A DNA stretch of 60,779 nt from Nitrolancea sp040255925 (GCA_040255925.1 JBDZVX010000003.1:1-60779); one strand, 5' to 3'; positions 43,580 to 52,333 are shown, counted from the first letter of the stretch. Made by a program: numbers and translations. Notes: a model not told the origin generated them from the sequence alone.

Positions 43580-44809
43580 TCACCGCGCGACTGGCTGCTC
43601 CACCGGAGCCAGACCGGCCTGTTCCCGAAGGTTCATGGCCTTGTCGGTTCGCTCCCAGGGGAGTCCAGGGCGCCCGAACTGGCCGTCACTCGCGATCTTC
43701 CGATACATCGGTCGCAGCAGATCGAGATCCCGGATGATCGCGCCGGGGCGCAGGTCGAAGTTCTGTTCGATGAGTGAGCGGATGAGATCGGTATCGACGT
43801 GTTCGGTCCCGAATGTCTCGATGAAGATTGAGACCGGGCGGGCGACGCCGATGGCATATGAGAGCTGGATCTCAAAACGGTCCGCTAACCCGGCGGCGAC
43901 GACGTTCTTGGCAACGTACCGGCTGGCGTAGGCGGCCGAGCGGTCGATCTTCGTCGGATCTTTTCCGGAGAAGGCCCCGCCGCCATGGCTGGCCATCCCC
44001 CCGTAAGTGTCGACAATGATCTTGCGGCCGGTCAGCCCGGCATCACCCATCGGTCCTCCGATCGTGAATCCGCCGCTGGGGTTGATCAGCATCCGGGTTT
44101 CACTGTCGAGAAGGCCGTCTGGGATGCTGGGCCGGATTACCTTCTCAATGAGGTCGTTCGCGATCTGCTCCTGGGTTACCCCTGGATCATGTTGAGCCGA
44201 CACGATGATGGTATCGACCCGGACCGGTTTGCCGTAGTGATACTCGACGGTCACCTGGCTCTTGCCGTCGGGCCGGAGGTAGGCGATCTCGCCGCTCTTG
44301 CGGGCCTCGGCCAGCCGCCGAGTGAGCGCGTGGGCCAGCGTGATCGGCATCGGCATCAGTTCCGGCGTCTCGGTGCAGGCATACCCGATCACCATCCCTT
44401 GATCGCCTGCCCCGATCAGATCGATCGCCGTGGCGGTCTCATCGTCCCGGACCTCGAGCGCCCGGTTCACCCCGGCTGCGATTTCCGACGACTGCTCTTT
44501 GATCGAAACCAGCACCCCGGCGCTGTTGGCGTCGAAGCCGTACTCGGCGCGGGTATAGCCGATTTCCGACACCGTCTGGCGGACGATGCTTGGGTAATCG
44601 ACGTGAGCAGTCGTCGTAATCTCACCGAACACGAGCACGAAACCGGTAGTCGTAGCCGTCTCACATGCCACGCGCCCAGTCGGGTCCTGAGCCAGGACTG
44701 CGTCCAGGACAGCGTCGGAGACCTGGTCGCAAAGCTTGTCCGGGTGTCCCTCGGTCACCGACTCCGACGTGAAAAACGTCTTCGGTGAGCGCATGAACGT
44801 CGTTGACAT
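43580..44809 (-). CDS. metK: S-adenosylmethionine synthetase
   Basis: Makes SAM from ATP and methionine; 409 residues, normal length. Signatures are FTSESVTEGHPDKLCDQVSD at the N terminus, GAGDQGMVIGYA and GGGAFSGKDPTKIDRS. The start has GAGGAG about nine bases upstream. It is the third gene after the SAM-I riboswitch (mtnA-ahcY-metK), so SAM would repress its own synthesis. The 144 bases between ahcY and metK contain no recognised riboswitch or terminator. Confidence 0.97.
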   Translation of the reverse strand: MSTTFMRSPKTFFTSESVTEGHPDKLCDQVSDAVLDAVLAQDPTGRVACETATTTGFVLVFGEITTTAHVDYPSIVRQTVSEIGYTRAEYGFDANSAGVLVSIKEQSSEIAAGVNRALEVRDDETATAIDLIGAGDQGMVIGYACTETPELMPMPITLAHALTRRLAEARKSGEIAYLRPDGKSQVTVEYHYGKPVRVDTIIVSAQHDPGVTQEQIANDLIEKVIRPSIPDGLLDSETRMLINPSGGFTIGGPMGDAGLTGRKIIVDTYGGMASHGGGAFSGKDPTKIDRSAAYASRYVAKNVVAAGLADRFEIQLSYAIGVARPVSIFIETFGTEHVDTDLIRSLIEQNFDLRPGAIIRDLDLLRPMYRKIASDGQFGRPGLPWERTDKAMNLREQAGLAPVEQPVAR

Positions 44810-44953
44810 CTGCTACTCTCCTCAAATCTTTATCGATGCCATCGCGTTGGGCGTGGCAGATCCTTCGCTCACTCAGGCGCACCGATGCTCGCGGTTCCCG
44901 TAGGGATGCCGCGTGCCGCACCGCCAGGCGCAACACCTCGTTAATGACCCGTG

Positions 44954-46228
44954 TTACGTGCCCAGCGTCCAGGAGCTGAGGTAATTCCGCTGCTCCTCGG
45001 TCAGTTCGTCGATCTCAATTCCCATGCTCGTCAGCTTGAGCCGGGCGATCTCTTCATCAATCTCCTTTGGCACGCCATAGACGCGACGTTCCAGGTTACC
45101 CTGCTGCTGAACCAGGTACTCACAGGCGAGCGCCTGGTTGGCGAAGCTCATATCCATCACGCTCGCCGGATGTCCCTCAGCCGCTGCGAGGTTGATCAGG
45201 CGCCCCTCGCCGAGCACAACGATCGCCCGGTTTGGTTCGATGAGGAACTCTTCGACGAACGGGCGAAGCTGGCGCCGTCCCTCTCCCGCCATCTCCTCCA
45301 ATGCGCTGAGGTTGATCTCGGCGTTGAAGTGCCCGGCGTTGCAGACAATCGCGCCGTTCTTCATCGCCTCGAAATCCTCGCGGTCGATCACATTGATGTC
45401 GCCGGTCGCGGTCACGAAGATGTCGCCGATCGGCGCGGCCTCGACCATCGGCATGACGGAGAAGCCGTCCATAACCGCCTCCAGCGCGCGGATCGGGTTG
45501 ACCTCGGTCACAATCACTCGTGATCCCATGCCACGGGCCCGCATCGCGATTCCACGGCCACACCAGCCGTAGCCGGCGACGACGAAGGTCTTCCCGGCCA
45601 GCAGGATATTGGTCGCGCGGATAATCCCGTCCAACGTGCTCTGGCCGGTGCCGTAGCGGTTATCGAAGAAATGCTTGGTGTCGGCGTCGTTGACCGCGAC
45701 GACCGGGAAGGCGAGAATGCCCTCCTGCTCCATCGCTCGCAGCCGGATGACCCCGGTCGTCGTCTCCTCGGTCGCTCCGATCATCTCCGGGATAAGGTCG
45801 GTCCGGCTCTTGTGCAACGTGCTGACCACATCGGCGCCATCGTCGATCACGATCTGCGGGCGGTGCTCGAGCGCCTGGCGGATGTGCCAGTAGTAGGTGT
45901 CGGAATCCTCACCCTTGATCGCGAAGACGCTGAACCCATCGCGGACCAGCGCGGCGGCGACATCGTCCTGCGTCGAAAGCGGATTGCTGGCGCAGATGAC
46001 GGCATCGGCCCCGCCGGCACGCAGAGTGTAGGCCAGGTTCGCCGTCTCGGTCGTCACATGGACGCAGGCGACAATGCGGATGCCTTCGAGTGGTCGCTCG
46101 CGCTCAAAGCGCTCACGGGTCAGCCGGAGTACCGGCATCTCCCGCGCGGCCCAGGCGATCCGGCGCTGCCCGGCGTCGGCCAAGCCAATGTCCCGGATAT
46201 CGTGGTCTACCTGAGTGCTTTCAGCCAT
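44954..46228 (-). CDS. ahcY: Adenosylhomocysteinase
   Basis: Hydrolyses S-adenosylhomocysteine to adenosine and homocysteine with bound NAD. 424 residues from the ATG at 46228, which has GGAGGG five bases upstream; the frame is open 18 codons further without similarity. Characteristic strings are ACVHVTTETANLAYTL, DDGADVVSTLH, NDADTKHFFDNRYGTGQST, the NAD motif VVAGYGWCGRG and CNAGHFNAEI. It is shorter than the 470-residue mycobacterial and eukaryotic type because it lacks their insertion, as in many bacteria and archaea. Middle gene of the riboswitch-led operon. Confidence 0.97.
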   Translation of the reverse strand: MAESTQVDHDIRDIGLADAGQRRIAWAAREMPVLRLTRERFERERPLEGIRIVACVHVTTETANLAYTLRAGGADAVICASNPLSTQDDVAAALVRDGFSVFAIKGEDSDTYYWHIRQALEHRPQIVIDDGADVVSTLHKSRTDLIPEMIGATEETTTGVIRLRAMEQEGILAFPVVAVNDADTKHFFDNRYGTGQSTLDGIIRATNILLAGKTFVVAGYGWCGRGIAMRARGMGSRVIVTEVNPIRALEAVMDGFSVMPMVEAAPIGDIFVTATGDINVIDREDFEAMKNGAIVCNAGHFNAEINLSALEEMAGEGRRQLRPFVEEFLIEPNRAIVVLGEGRLINLAAAEGHPASVMDMSFANQALACEYLVQQQGNLERRVYGVPKEIDEEIARLKLTSMGIEIDELTEEQRNYLSSWTLGT

Positions 46229-46317
46229 CTTTTCCCTCCAGGGACTGCCCCCACAACGGAACGGCACGTCCCTGCTCCACAATCAATTCCAGCCGGACGG
46301 CCCGACTATTGCCGGGG

Positions 46318-47412
46318 TTATCCGCCGTCGATCACAACGGTCGAGCGATCCAGTGCATCCAGCCCCACCTCGGACGTGAACAGGCGGGCGATCGCGACGT
46401 CATAGGGAGGCCGCAATACGCCGCGGTCAGTCACGATTGCGGTAATCAGCCGGGCGGGCGTGACATCAAACGCCAGGTTAACGCATTCAGCTGCACCCGG
46501 TGCCACCCGCTCATTGCCAACCTGGAGTACTTCCTCCTGATCCCGCTCCTCGATCGGAATCCCCGCGCCGGAAGGGGTTCCCGGGTCGATCGTGGAGCAG
46601 GGGGCGGCCACGTAGAACGGCACGTCGTGATACGATGCGGCGATCGCGACCTGGTAGGTCCCGATCTTATTGGCGACGTCACCGTTGGCGGCGATCCGGT
46701 CAGCTCCGACGATCACCAGATCGACAAGCCCACGAGCCATCAGCGCAGAGGCGGCCGAATCCGGCAGAATCCGGTAGGGAATGCCATAGCGGCTGAGTTC
46801 CCAGGCGGTAAGCCGGGCACCCTGGAGCCGAGGTCGGCTCTCATCGGCATAGACAAGCGTGACATTGCCGCGTGCGTGCGCGGTGCGAATGACGCCGAGC
46901 GCCGTCCCATAACCGCCGGTCGCCAGCGCGCCGGTATTACAGTGGGTGAGCACCCGCGCCGGATGCGACCAGAGCCCGGCCCCGTATTCGCCCATCGCCC
47001 GGTCCTGCGCGCCCTGCTGGTGAATCAATCCGGAGACCAAGCCTTCCAGCTTGCCGGTGATCTCCCTGGCCTGGGATAGTCCTCGAACCGCGCGTAGTGA
47101 TTGCTCGACTGCCCAGTGCAGATTGACGGCCGTTGGCCGGGTGGCGCGAAGCGTGACCGCCGCCGCTTCCAGCTCCCCTCGTGTGTCATCCCCACGTTCG
47201 AGCGCCTGCCGGGCGGCGATTGCCATGCCGGCCGCGGCGGCGAGCCCTATCGCCGGCGCGCCACGAACGCGCATCGACCGGATCGCCTCGGCGACCTCGG
47301 CGACAGATGAGCAAGAAACCCAGTGCTCCCGATGGGGAAGTAGCGTCTGGTCGAGGAGCCAGAGTTTCCCGTCGTACCATTGGATTGGCCGCCCATCATC
47401 GCGTTCGTGCAT
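46318..47412 (-). CDS. mtnA: Methylthioribose-1-phosphate isomerase
   Basis: Methionine-salvage enzyme converting MTR-1-P to methylthioribulose-1-P; eIF2B-like fold. The core RVRGAPAIGLAAAAGMAIAA, catalytic cysteine in LTHCNTGALATGGYGTALGV, catalytic Asp in VGADRIAANGDVANKIGTY and FYVAAPCSTID are all present. I prefer the ATG at 47412 (364 residues, MHERDDGRPIQWYDGKLWLL) because family similarity starts there; an ATG at 47448 would add 12 residues. It is the first gene after the SAM-I riboswitch and its terminator. No other mtn gene is in the window. Confidence 0.95.
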   Translation of the reverse strand: MHERDDGRPIQWYDGKLWLLDQTLLPHREHWVSCSSVAEVAEAIRSMRVRGAPAIGLAAAAGMAIAARQALERGDDTRGELEAAAVTLRATRPTAVNLHWAVEQSLRAVRGLSQAREITGKLEGLVSGLIHQQGAQDRAMGEYGAGLWSHPARVLTHCNTGALATGGYGTALGVIRTAHARGNVTLVYADESRPRLQGARLTAWELSRYGIPYRILPDSAASALMARGLVDLVIVGADRIAANGDVANKIGTYQVAIAASYHDVPFYVAAPCSTIDPGTPSGAGIPIEERDQEEVLQVGNERVAPGAAECVNLAFDVTPARLITAIVTDRGVLRPPYDVAIARLFTSEVGLDALDRSTVVIDGG

Positions 47413-47480
47413 GGTATCCCGGCTGTAGCTCTCTGCTGGCAAATTCATAGAACATAATACGTCCAATGAGCCCGGATAAC

Positions 47481-47507
47481 AAAAACGCTTCTCTGGAGGG
47501 AGAAGCG
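47481..47507 (-). terminator. Intrinsic terminator of the SAM-I riboswitch
   Basis: On the minus strand an 8-bp stem CGCTTCTC/GAGAAGCG with loop CCTCCA is followed by TTTTT. It lies between the aptamer and mtnA, so SAM binding would be expected to favour its formation and switch transcription off. Confidence 0.88.
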
Positions 47508-47524
47508 GCCGCCTATCCGTCTCC

Positions 47525-47640
47525 ACTCTCATCTCGCAGCGGTTCGACACCGCTGCCGGACTTGGCACCGCACAGCGTCACGCTGCCGGTTGCCGGGCTT
47601 CTCAGGGCCGTTCCCTCCACCGCTCTGGATAAGAGAGAGT
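47525..47640 (-). promoter_or_regulatory. SAM-I riboswitch (S-box) aptamer
   Basis: Read on the minus strand the segment shows the S-box core in order: P1 strand CTCTCTTATCC, AGAGCGGTGGAGGGA, GGCCCTGAGAAGCCCGGCAA (the kink-turn and P2/P3 junction), a P3 hairpin GCAGCGTGACGCTGTGC, GGTGCCAA, a P4 hairpin GCAGCGG-TGTCGAA-CCGCTGC, and the closing P1 strand GATGAGAG. It is followed by an intrinsic terminator and by mtnA-ahcY-metK, so it most probably represses these genes when SAM is abundant. Confidence 0.95.
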
Positions 47641-47658
47641 GCTCATGAATTTGCGGTG

Positions 47659-47687
47659 AGTATAGCAAGCACGGGATGCGCAGGCAA
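47659..47687 (-). promoter_or_regulatory. Promoter of the SAM-riboswitch operon
   Basis: TTGCCT (47682-47687) and an extended -10 TGC-TATACT (47659-47664) with a 17-base spacer. Transcription would start about 10-15 bases before the aptamer P1. It sits directly after the aroKB stop codon. Confidence 0.7.
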
Positions 47688-47703
47688 AGTCGGGGAGTCG
47701 CGC

Positions 47704-49356
47704 TCAGGACGCGCCAAGTTCCCGCGCGACGGCCGCCGCCTCGTCAACCGGCACCTCGCGGGTAATCTCGACGAGTCCTGGTCCAACCGGTAGCACCCAG
47801 GTCAGCGTGCCGTGAACCGCCTTCTTGTCCCAGGCCATCCGGTCCATGACGAGCGATAGCTCACCAGTGAATGTTCGGGGGAGTCCGGCGCGGTCGAGTA
47901 GCGCGGCCTGTCGCGCGACCAGATCGGGCTCGCAGTAACCGAGCCGCTCACCCAGCCGGGCCGCCGCCCGGAGCCCGAGCGCGATCGCCTCGCCGTGCAG
48001 GTAACGGTAGCCGGCGGCTTCCATCGCGTGGCCGAGCGTGTGCCCAAAGTTGAGCAGCCGGCGTAATCCGGCCTCCCGCTCGTCCTCGCGCACCACGGCC
48101 GCCTTCAGCCGGATATTGTGCGCGACGATCCCGCCGAGCGTCGCTGGGTCCAGGGAGGAGAGGTCTTCCGGCAGCGATTCGAGCCGTTCCAGCAGGGCCG
48201 GGCTACCGGTCCCGGTTGCGCTCCGTTCGATCATCCCATGCTTGATGATCTCAGCCCAACCCGCGCGAAGCTCGCGCTCCGGTAAGGTCTGGAGCAGTTC
48301 GGGATCGGCAACGACGAGCTGGGGTTGGTAGAAGCTGCCGATAAGGTTCTTGCCGAGCCGGTGATTGACGCCGGTCTTGCCGCCGACGCTGCTATCGACC
48401 ATAGCCAGGAGGCTGGTCGGAACCTGAATCAGGCCGATGCCCCGGAGGACGATTGCCGCGACGAATCCGGCGAGGTCTCCGATGACACCGCCTCCCAGCG
48501 CGACCACGATGTCCCGACGATCGACCCGGCCCCCGATCAGCCAGTCCAGCAGGTTTTCCACCTCCCGGAGCGACTTGCTGGACTCTCCAGCGGGCACGAC
48601 TTTCGATTCGACCGTGAAGTCAGCCGCGCGCAGAATTCCGGCAATCCGGTCGCCCCAGAGTGGCCAGACATTGCTATCGCTGATGATCCAAGCGCGAGTG
48701 GCCTCCGGCCAGCGTTGGCGGGCCAGCGCGCCAATGTGATCGGCGAGACCGGCGGCGCTATAGAGATCAGAGCGGCCACCGGGGGTGTGGATGCTATCGG
48801 CAGGAACGAGACCGGCGGCAGCGCGGGCTCGGACGGCACGTTCAACCTCATCCGCGACCTGCTCCAACGTCAGCCCGGTCGTCTCGATTGTCACATCGGC
48901 ACGCCGGTAGAGCGCCTGTCGTTCTTTCCAGAGCCGTTCCAACCGCTCGGCCGGGTCTCCATCGGCCAACAGCGGGCGCTCCGTGAGCGGGTCCGGCGCG
49001 AGCTGCTCGACCAGCCGGTGGAGAATCACATCCCGCGCGGCGGTCAGGTGGACGATGACGCTTCCGGGCCGCATCGCCGCCCAGTTCGCCTCGTCCAGCA
49101 CGGCGCCGCCGCCGGTCGCGATCACCGAGCCAGTCCGCCGGCAGGCATCCTGGAGCACCTTGCGCTCGGCCGCCCGGAAGACAGCCTCACCGTAATCGGC
49201 AAAGATCCGGGTCACCGGCCTGTCGAAAATGGCGGCGATTTTCTCATCGGTATCGATCGCCTCCAGGCCGAGCCGCGCGGCCAGCAACGGTGCCAGGCTG
49301 CTCTTCCCAGCCCCGCTTAGTCCGATCAGAATGACCCGCTCCACCGGCATCCCCAT
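47704..49356 (-). CDS. aroKB: Bifunctional shikimate kinase / 3-dehydroquinate synthase
   Basis: A 550-residue fusion of two shikimate-pathway enzymes. Residues 1-180 are shikimate kinase, with Walker A GLSGAGKSS at about 12-20, the DTDEKIAA substrate motif, and VIATGGGAVL. From about 190 comes dehydroquinate synthase: VPAGESSKSL, GGGVIGDLAGFVAA (NAD binding), VDSSVGGKTGVNH, and metal ligands in FGHTLGHAMEA and HGEAIALG. The two are non-adjacent in the pathway (steps 2 and 5). Such fusions occur in several bacterial groups. No ribosome site is evident before the ATG at 49356. Confidence 0.95.
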   Translation of the reverse strand: MGMPVERVILIGLSGAGKSSLAPLLAARLGLEAIDTDEKIAAIFDRPVTRIFADYGEAVFRAAERKVLQDACRRTGSVIATGGGAVLDEANWAAMRPGSVIVHLTAARDVILHRLVEQLAPDPLTERPLLADGDPAERLERLWKERQALYRRADVTIETTGLTLEQVADEVERAVRARAAAGLVPADSIHTPGGRSDLYSAAGLADHIGALARQRWPEATRAWIISDSNVWPLWGDRIAGILRAADFTVESKVVPAGESSKSLREVENLLDWLIGGRVDRRDIVVALGGGVIGDLAGFVAAIVLRGIGLIQVPTSLLAMVDSSVGGKTGVNHRLGKNLIGSFYQPQLVVADPELLQTLPERELRAGWAEIIKHGMIERSATGTGSPALLERLESLPEDLSSLDPATLGGIVAHNIRLKAAVVREDEREAGLRRLLNFGHTLGHAMEAAGYRYLHGEAIALGLRAAARLGERLGYCEPDLVARQAALLDRAGLPRTFTGELSLVMDRMAWDKKAVHGTLTWVLPVGPGLVEITREVPVDEAAAVARELGAS

Positions 49357-49523
49357 TCTATCGTCGTGCGGCTAACCTGACATGAGTAGCGTGATCGCAA
49401 TTCGCGCGGCGGTAATCCCAATTGCAGGCGTTAATCCAGCAGCGTGCGGCGAAAAATGATGACCCGGAGCCGATGCCGGAAACACACGGCGAAAACCCGT
49501 GAGGTCACCAGTCAAACCGGTAG

Positions 49524-49577
49524 CGCGCGGGGCTAAAGCCACCGCGCTCACAGGACGAAGCCGGCTGAACCCGGCTG
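49524..49577 (+). repeat. Intergenic palindromic repeat, module A copy 2
   Basis: Contains GGGGCTAAAGCC and GACGAAGCCGGCTG-AACCCGGCTG. It aligns base by base with 17083-17136 over 54 positions with scattered differences, mostly in stems and compensated. Confidence 0.7.
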
Positions 49578-49659
49578 GGGCTCGCAACCGGTCATCGACC
49601 GTCCAACCGCTCTTGACCCGCCATCCCGGCGCCACTGTCATTCTGCACACCCTCGCCGG

Positions 49660-49684
49660 CATCCTGAACGAAGTGAAGGATCTT
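49660..49684 (-). repeat. Short intergenic repeat, module B copy 2
   Basis: Reverse complement of the module at 17199-17224: CATCCTGAACGAAGTGAAGG and then ATCTT on the plus strand. It is preceded by TGTCATTCTG, a common companion of this kind of element. Confidence 0.65.
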
Positions 49685-49748
49685 CAGGAGATGCTACGAC
49701 TCCGCCGCAGCTCCATATGGCGTGGATGCGGCTTCCCCGATCCTCGTG

Positions 49749-49801
49749 TAGCCGGCTTCAGCGGGCTTCGCCCTGTTAGCGAGGCGGCTTACCGCCGCGC
49801 G
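49749..49801 (-). repeat. Intergenic palindromic repeat, module A copy 3
   Basis: The minus strand reads CGCGCGGCGGTAAGCCGCC and then GCGAAGCCCGCTGAAGCCGG, matching the other two copies. The stems differ but pairing is kept, consistent with selection for structure or with a hairpin-dependent spread mechanism. Confidence 0.7.
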
Positions 49802-49891
49802 GAGCTACGCACCTCTGGCCGCGCTACGGGGATTGTACCCCGGCTGCTGGACGTGCGTGTTAGCCAGGGATCACCCGGTTGTCACATCTCC

Positions 49892-50543
49892 CTACCGGTT
49901 GAGCGTGCTCATTGCCAGTGACTCGATGAGCAGTCCACCGACGCAGGCCAGGAGGAGTACCAGCACGAACGGGATGAGAAACACAGCGATCGCCCGGCCG
50001 GTTGAGAGGATCAGGCTCTCCCGGATCGCCAGCACTTGCAGCACCAGGACCCAGATCCCGGCCACGGTTCCCACTAATCCCCGGATCAGGCCGATCGCCA
50101 GGGCGGAGCCGCCAAGATTCAGCACGGCGGTCAATGGCGCCATGATTAATAGGGGGACGGACGCGAAGGCGAAGGTCGAAAAGGAGTCCGTTGAAGGGGC
50201 CGTGGCCGCCGAGCAGGCGTCCAACGAGATGGAGGATGTCCGTCTCGATGAGCAGGATCAGCGGGGTGATTACCAGCGCTGAACCGAACAGGAAGCTGGG
50301 CGTGGTGATGGTATCCAGGAAGTCCCGTGCGCTGGAGTCCATCGCGGGAGATCCCACGATGCCCGAATCGAAATCGGACCGGAGGAAGGTCAGGTTGGTC
50401 AGCCCGTGGAGCACCGCGAGGCCGATGTAGCGGACCAGCGCAATATGGCGTAGCGTCAGTACCGGTTGGGTAATCATGCCGACAATCGCGTCGAAGAGGT
50501 GGAATTCCCGGGGCGACGGCGCCCCGACATGATGTGTTTCCAT
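49892..50543 (-). pseudogene. Yip1-like membrane protein, frameshifted
   Basis: Start ATG at 50543 (METHHVGAPSPREFHLFDAI) with GGAGGGG upstream. The first ~120 residues run in one frame, with hydrophobic segments FLFGSALVITPLILLIETDIL. At the run of four T on the minus strand (plus 50179-50182) the coding signal jumps to the next frame, where it continues VPLLIMAPLTAVLNLGGSAL through FLIPFVLVLLLACVGGLLI to a stop at 49892. Joined, the two parts give about 217 residues with five membrane segments, as in Yip1-domain proteins. One extra base would explain it, so it is a recent mutation, a sequencing error, or programmed slippage. Confidence 0.75.
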
Positions 50544-51467
50544 CACGATCCCCTCCATTCATAACGAACGCCGCTGGAATCGAGCCGATCGAGCATCGCG
50601 TTTCCTGGGAGTGCACCCGTAAGGGAGCCGAGCAGGCCGAACAGTCAACTCGACTTGGACGGCTCGAAGACGACCACATGTGGCTCGGGGGGGTAGCTTG
50701 GCGAGCTGCGCCGCCAGTTCCACCGCCCGCTCCTGCCCTCCCACTTCATCGACCAGATGGAGACGTTGGGCCTCGGTGCCGGTTATGATCCGGCCATCCG
50801 CGACCTTGCGTACCTGCTCCTCCGGCAGGTGGCGCCCCTTGGCGACGACGGTCACGAACTGATTCAGTGTCTGCTGCACGATGGTGTTGAGGATCTCCTG
50901 CTCCTCCGGTGTCAGATCATTTCTGGAACTGAGAATATACTTGTAGGGGCCGCTTTTGATGACCCGCTGGCGAATGCCGATCTTATCCTCCAACCCCTGG
51001 ATACCCATTGAGGTGATGATCACGCCGATGCTGCCGGTGATGGTGGCGGGCTGGCTCACGATCCGGTCAGCCGCAGAGGCGACGTAATATCCGCCCGAGG
51101 CGGCGGTATCGGTCAGGTAGGCGGCGACCGGCTTGCCGCGCTGCCGCAGCCGCCCGACCTCATCGTAGAGTTCCTGTGCGGCCGCCGCGCTGCCACCGGG
51201 ACTGTTGATGTGCAGGGCGACTGCCTTGACACTCGAATCTCGCCCGGCCCGCTTGAGAAGGGTCAGGAGGTTGTCTCGCCAGCCGCGAGTGGGAGCGACC
51301 GTCGCATCGGTGATGTTCCCATCAAACTTGATTATCGCGACGCTCTTTCCACGCGTCAGCAAACCATCCCGTTTGGCCACGCCGGTGTAGAGGCCGTATC
51401 CCACGGCCAGCACGGTGATGATGGCGGCGAGCCCAACGACGAGCAGGCCCCACCGTCGTCTCGTAAT
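50542..51467 (-). pseudogene. sppA: Signal peptide peptidase SppA-like, disrupted reading frame
   Basis: Serine protease of the SppA family (cleaves signal-peptide remnants in the membrane). ALHINSPGGSAAAAQELYDE, catalytic Ser in DTAASGGYYVASAAD, SIGVIITSMGIQGLEDKIGI and the lysine in SGPYKYILSSR are intact. Three oddities: the membrane anchor (RRRWGLLVVGLAAIITVLAV) is in frame but its only well-placed start is an ATT at 51467 six bases after GGAGG, with the first canonical start a GTG at 51413 inside the anchor. At a run of seven C (plus 50687-50693) the coding signal shifts frame. The restored frame then meets a TGA at plus 50645-50647, yet resumes coding-like sequence (LFGLLGSLTGALPGN) to a stop overlapping the Yip1 start as TGATG. 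Confidence 0.75.
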
Positions 51468-51720
51468 CTCGATCCTCCACTCGCGAGCCGCGCCTCACGC
51501 TGACCATCTGGATGACAAAGCCGGGGTGAATGTTCCCTGGCAGATTCACCATCACGATTCGATGATAATGGCCACATACTTCGTTCTTGATGGCTCTCGC
51601 GGGGTTCGAACCCCTGGTATGAAAAGGATCATCTCACCAGATGTCCTTTGGGTACGGCATGATCGGGTCTCGTTCCTTATGGGACCTGGCGGTATCAAAA
51701 TGGATTCCAGCAATAAGTAT

Positions 51721-51746
51721 GGGGAGCGGACCAGGCTCCGCTCCCC
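51721..51746 (-). terminator. Hairpin terminator downstream of the HdeD-like gene
   Basis: A perfect 10-bp inverted repeat (GGGGAGCGGA/TCCGCTCCCC, 6-base loop) begins 30 bases after the stop codon at 51776. There is no T-run. A second hairpin (AAAGGACATCT/AGATG-A-TCCTTT, 51621-51647) lies further downstream and is followed by TTTT on the minus strand. Confidence 0.5.
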
Positions 51747-51775
51747 TGGATAGACATCTGACTGAAACCCGCCGG

Positions 51776-52333
51776 TTAGGCTGAAGTCCGTGCCTTCATC
51801 GCTTCCTGCAGGCCGCGCAAGCGGAAGCTGAAGCCCAGTTCCAGCACACCGAAGACGATCGCGTAGATCCCGATCACCCAGATTAGCGCCAGCGCTCCGG
51901 CACCAGGCTGCGCGAAAAGGATGATGCCGAAGAGGATAGAGGCGACACCACTTAGCCCGAGCAGCCATTCATTACTGATGTGGCGACGCAGTTCGATCGC
52001 CGCGATCACCGCGCCGACTCCGGACACGATCGCCCAGGCGGCGATAATGACCAGCAGCACGACCGTGGTTATGCCCGGGTAAACGAACGTGAGGATACCG
52101 GCGGCGATCCCCGCCAGACCTTGCAGGAGTAACGGCCACCAGCGGGTTTTGTGCTGCATTGCCCTGATCGCTGCCCCGAGGGCAAAGATCCCGTCAACCA
52201 GCACATAGGCACCGAACAATAGGACCAACGCCCCCAATGTGAGGGCCGGCCAGAAGATCGCCGCGAACCCAAACAGGATGGCGATCACACCGCGTATTGT
52301 AAATGTCCACCAGTCCCGCGCCAGAATTTCCAT
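51776..52333 (-). CDS. HdeD-family membrane protein
   Basis: 185 residues with six predicted transmembrane segments arranged as three hairpins (GVIAILFGFAAIFWPALTLG, LLQGLAGIAAGILTFVYPGI, LLGLSGVASILFGIILFAQP), the HdeD/DUF308 pattern. HdeD is linked to acid resistance at high cell density in E. coli; in other bacteria the role is unknown. The ATG at 52333 has AAAGGAG upstream; the frame is open 96 bases further but without hydrophobic sequence. It stands alone between terminator hairpins and yidC. Confidence 0.92.
   Translation of the reverse strand: MEILARDWWTFTIRGVIAILFGFAAIFWPALTLGALVLLFGAYVLVDGIFALGAAIRAMQHKTRWWPLLLQGLAGIAAGILTFVYPGITTVVLLVIIAAWAIVSGVGAVIAAIELRRHISNEWLLGLSGVASILFGIILFAQPGAGALALIWVIGIYAIVFGVLELGFSFRLRGLQEAMKARTSA

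Larger units (their letters stand above)
49357..49891. other. Intergenic repeat cluster
   Basis: About 530 bases between aroKB and the Yip1-like gene contain no gene but hold two copies of the 54-base module A in opposite orientations and one copy of module B, making this the densest repeat site in the window. Confidence 0.6.

Noticed and set aside
44810..44953. Possible second SAM or SAH riboswitch between ahcY and metK
   Set aside because: The segment lacks the S-box core and any SAH-riboswitch-like motif that I can recognise.
47454..47482. Promoter-like TTGTTA/TATTAT (17-base spacer) just before an mtnA ATG at 47448, suggesting a leaderless transcript
   Set aside because: The TTGTTA hexamer overlaps the T-run of the riboswitch terminator. 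An upstream promoter and a full SAM-I riboswitch explain control better. A second SAM-independent promoter cannot be excluded.
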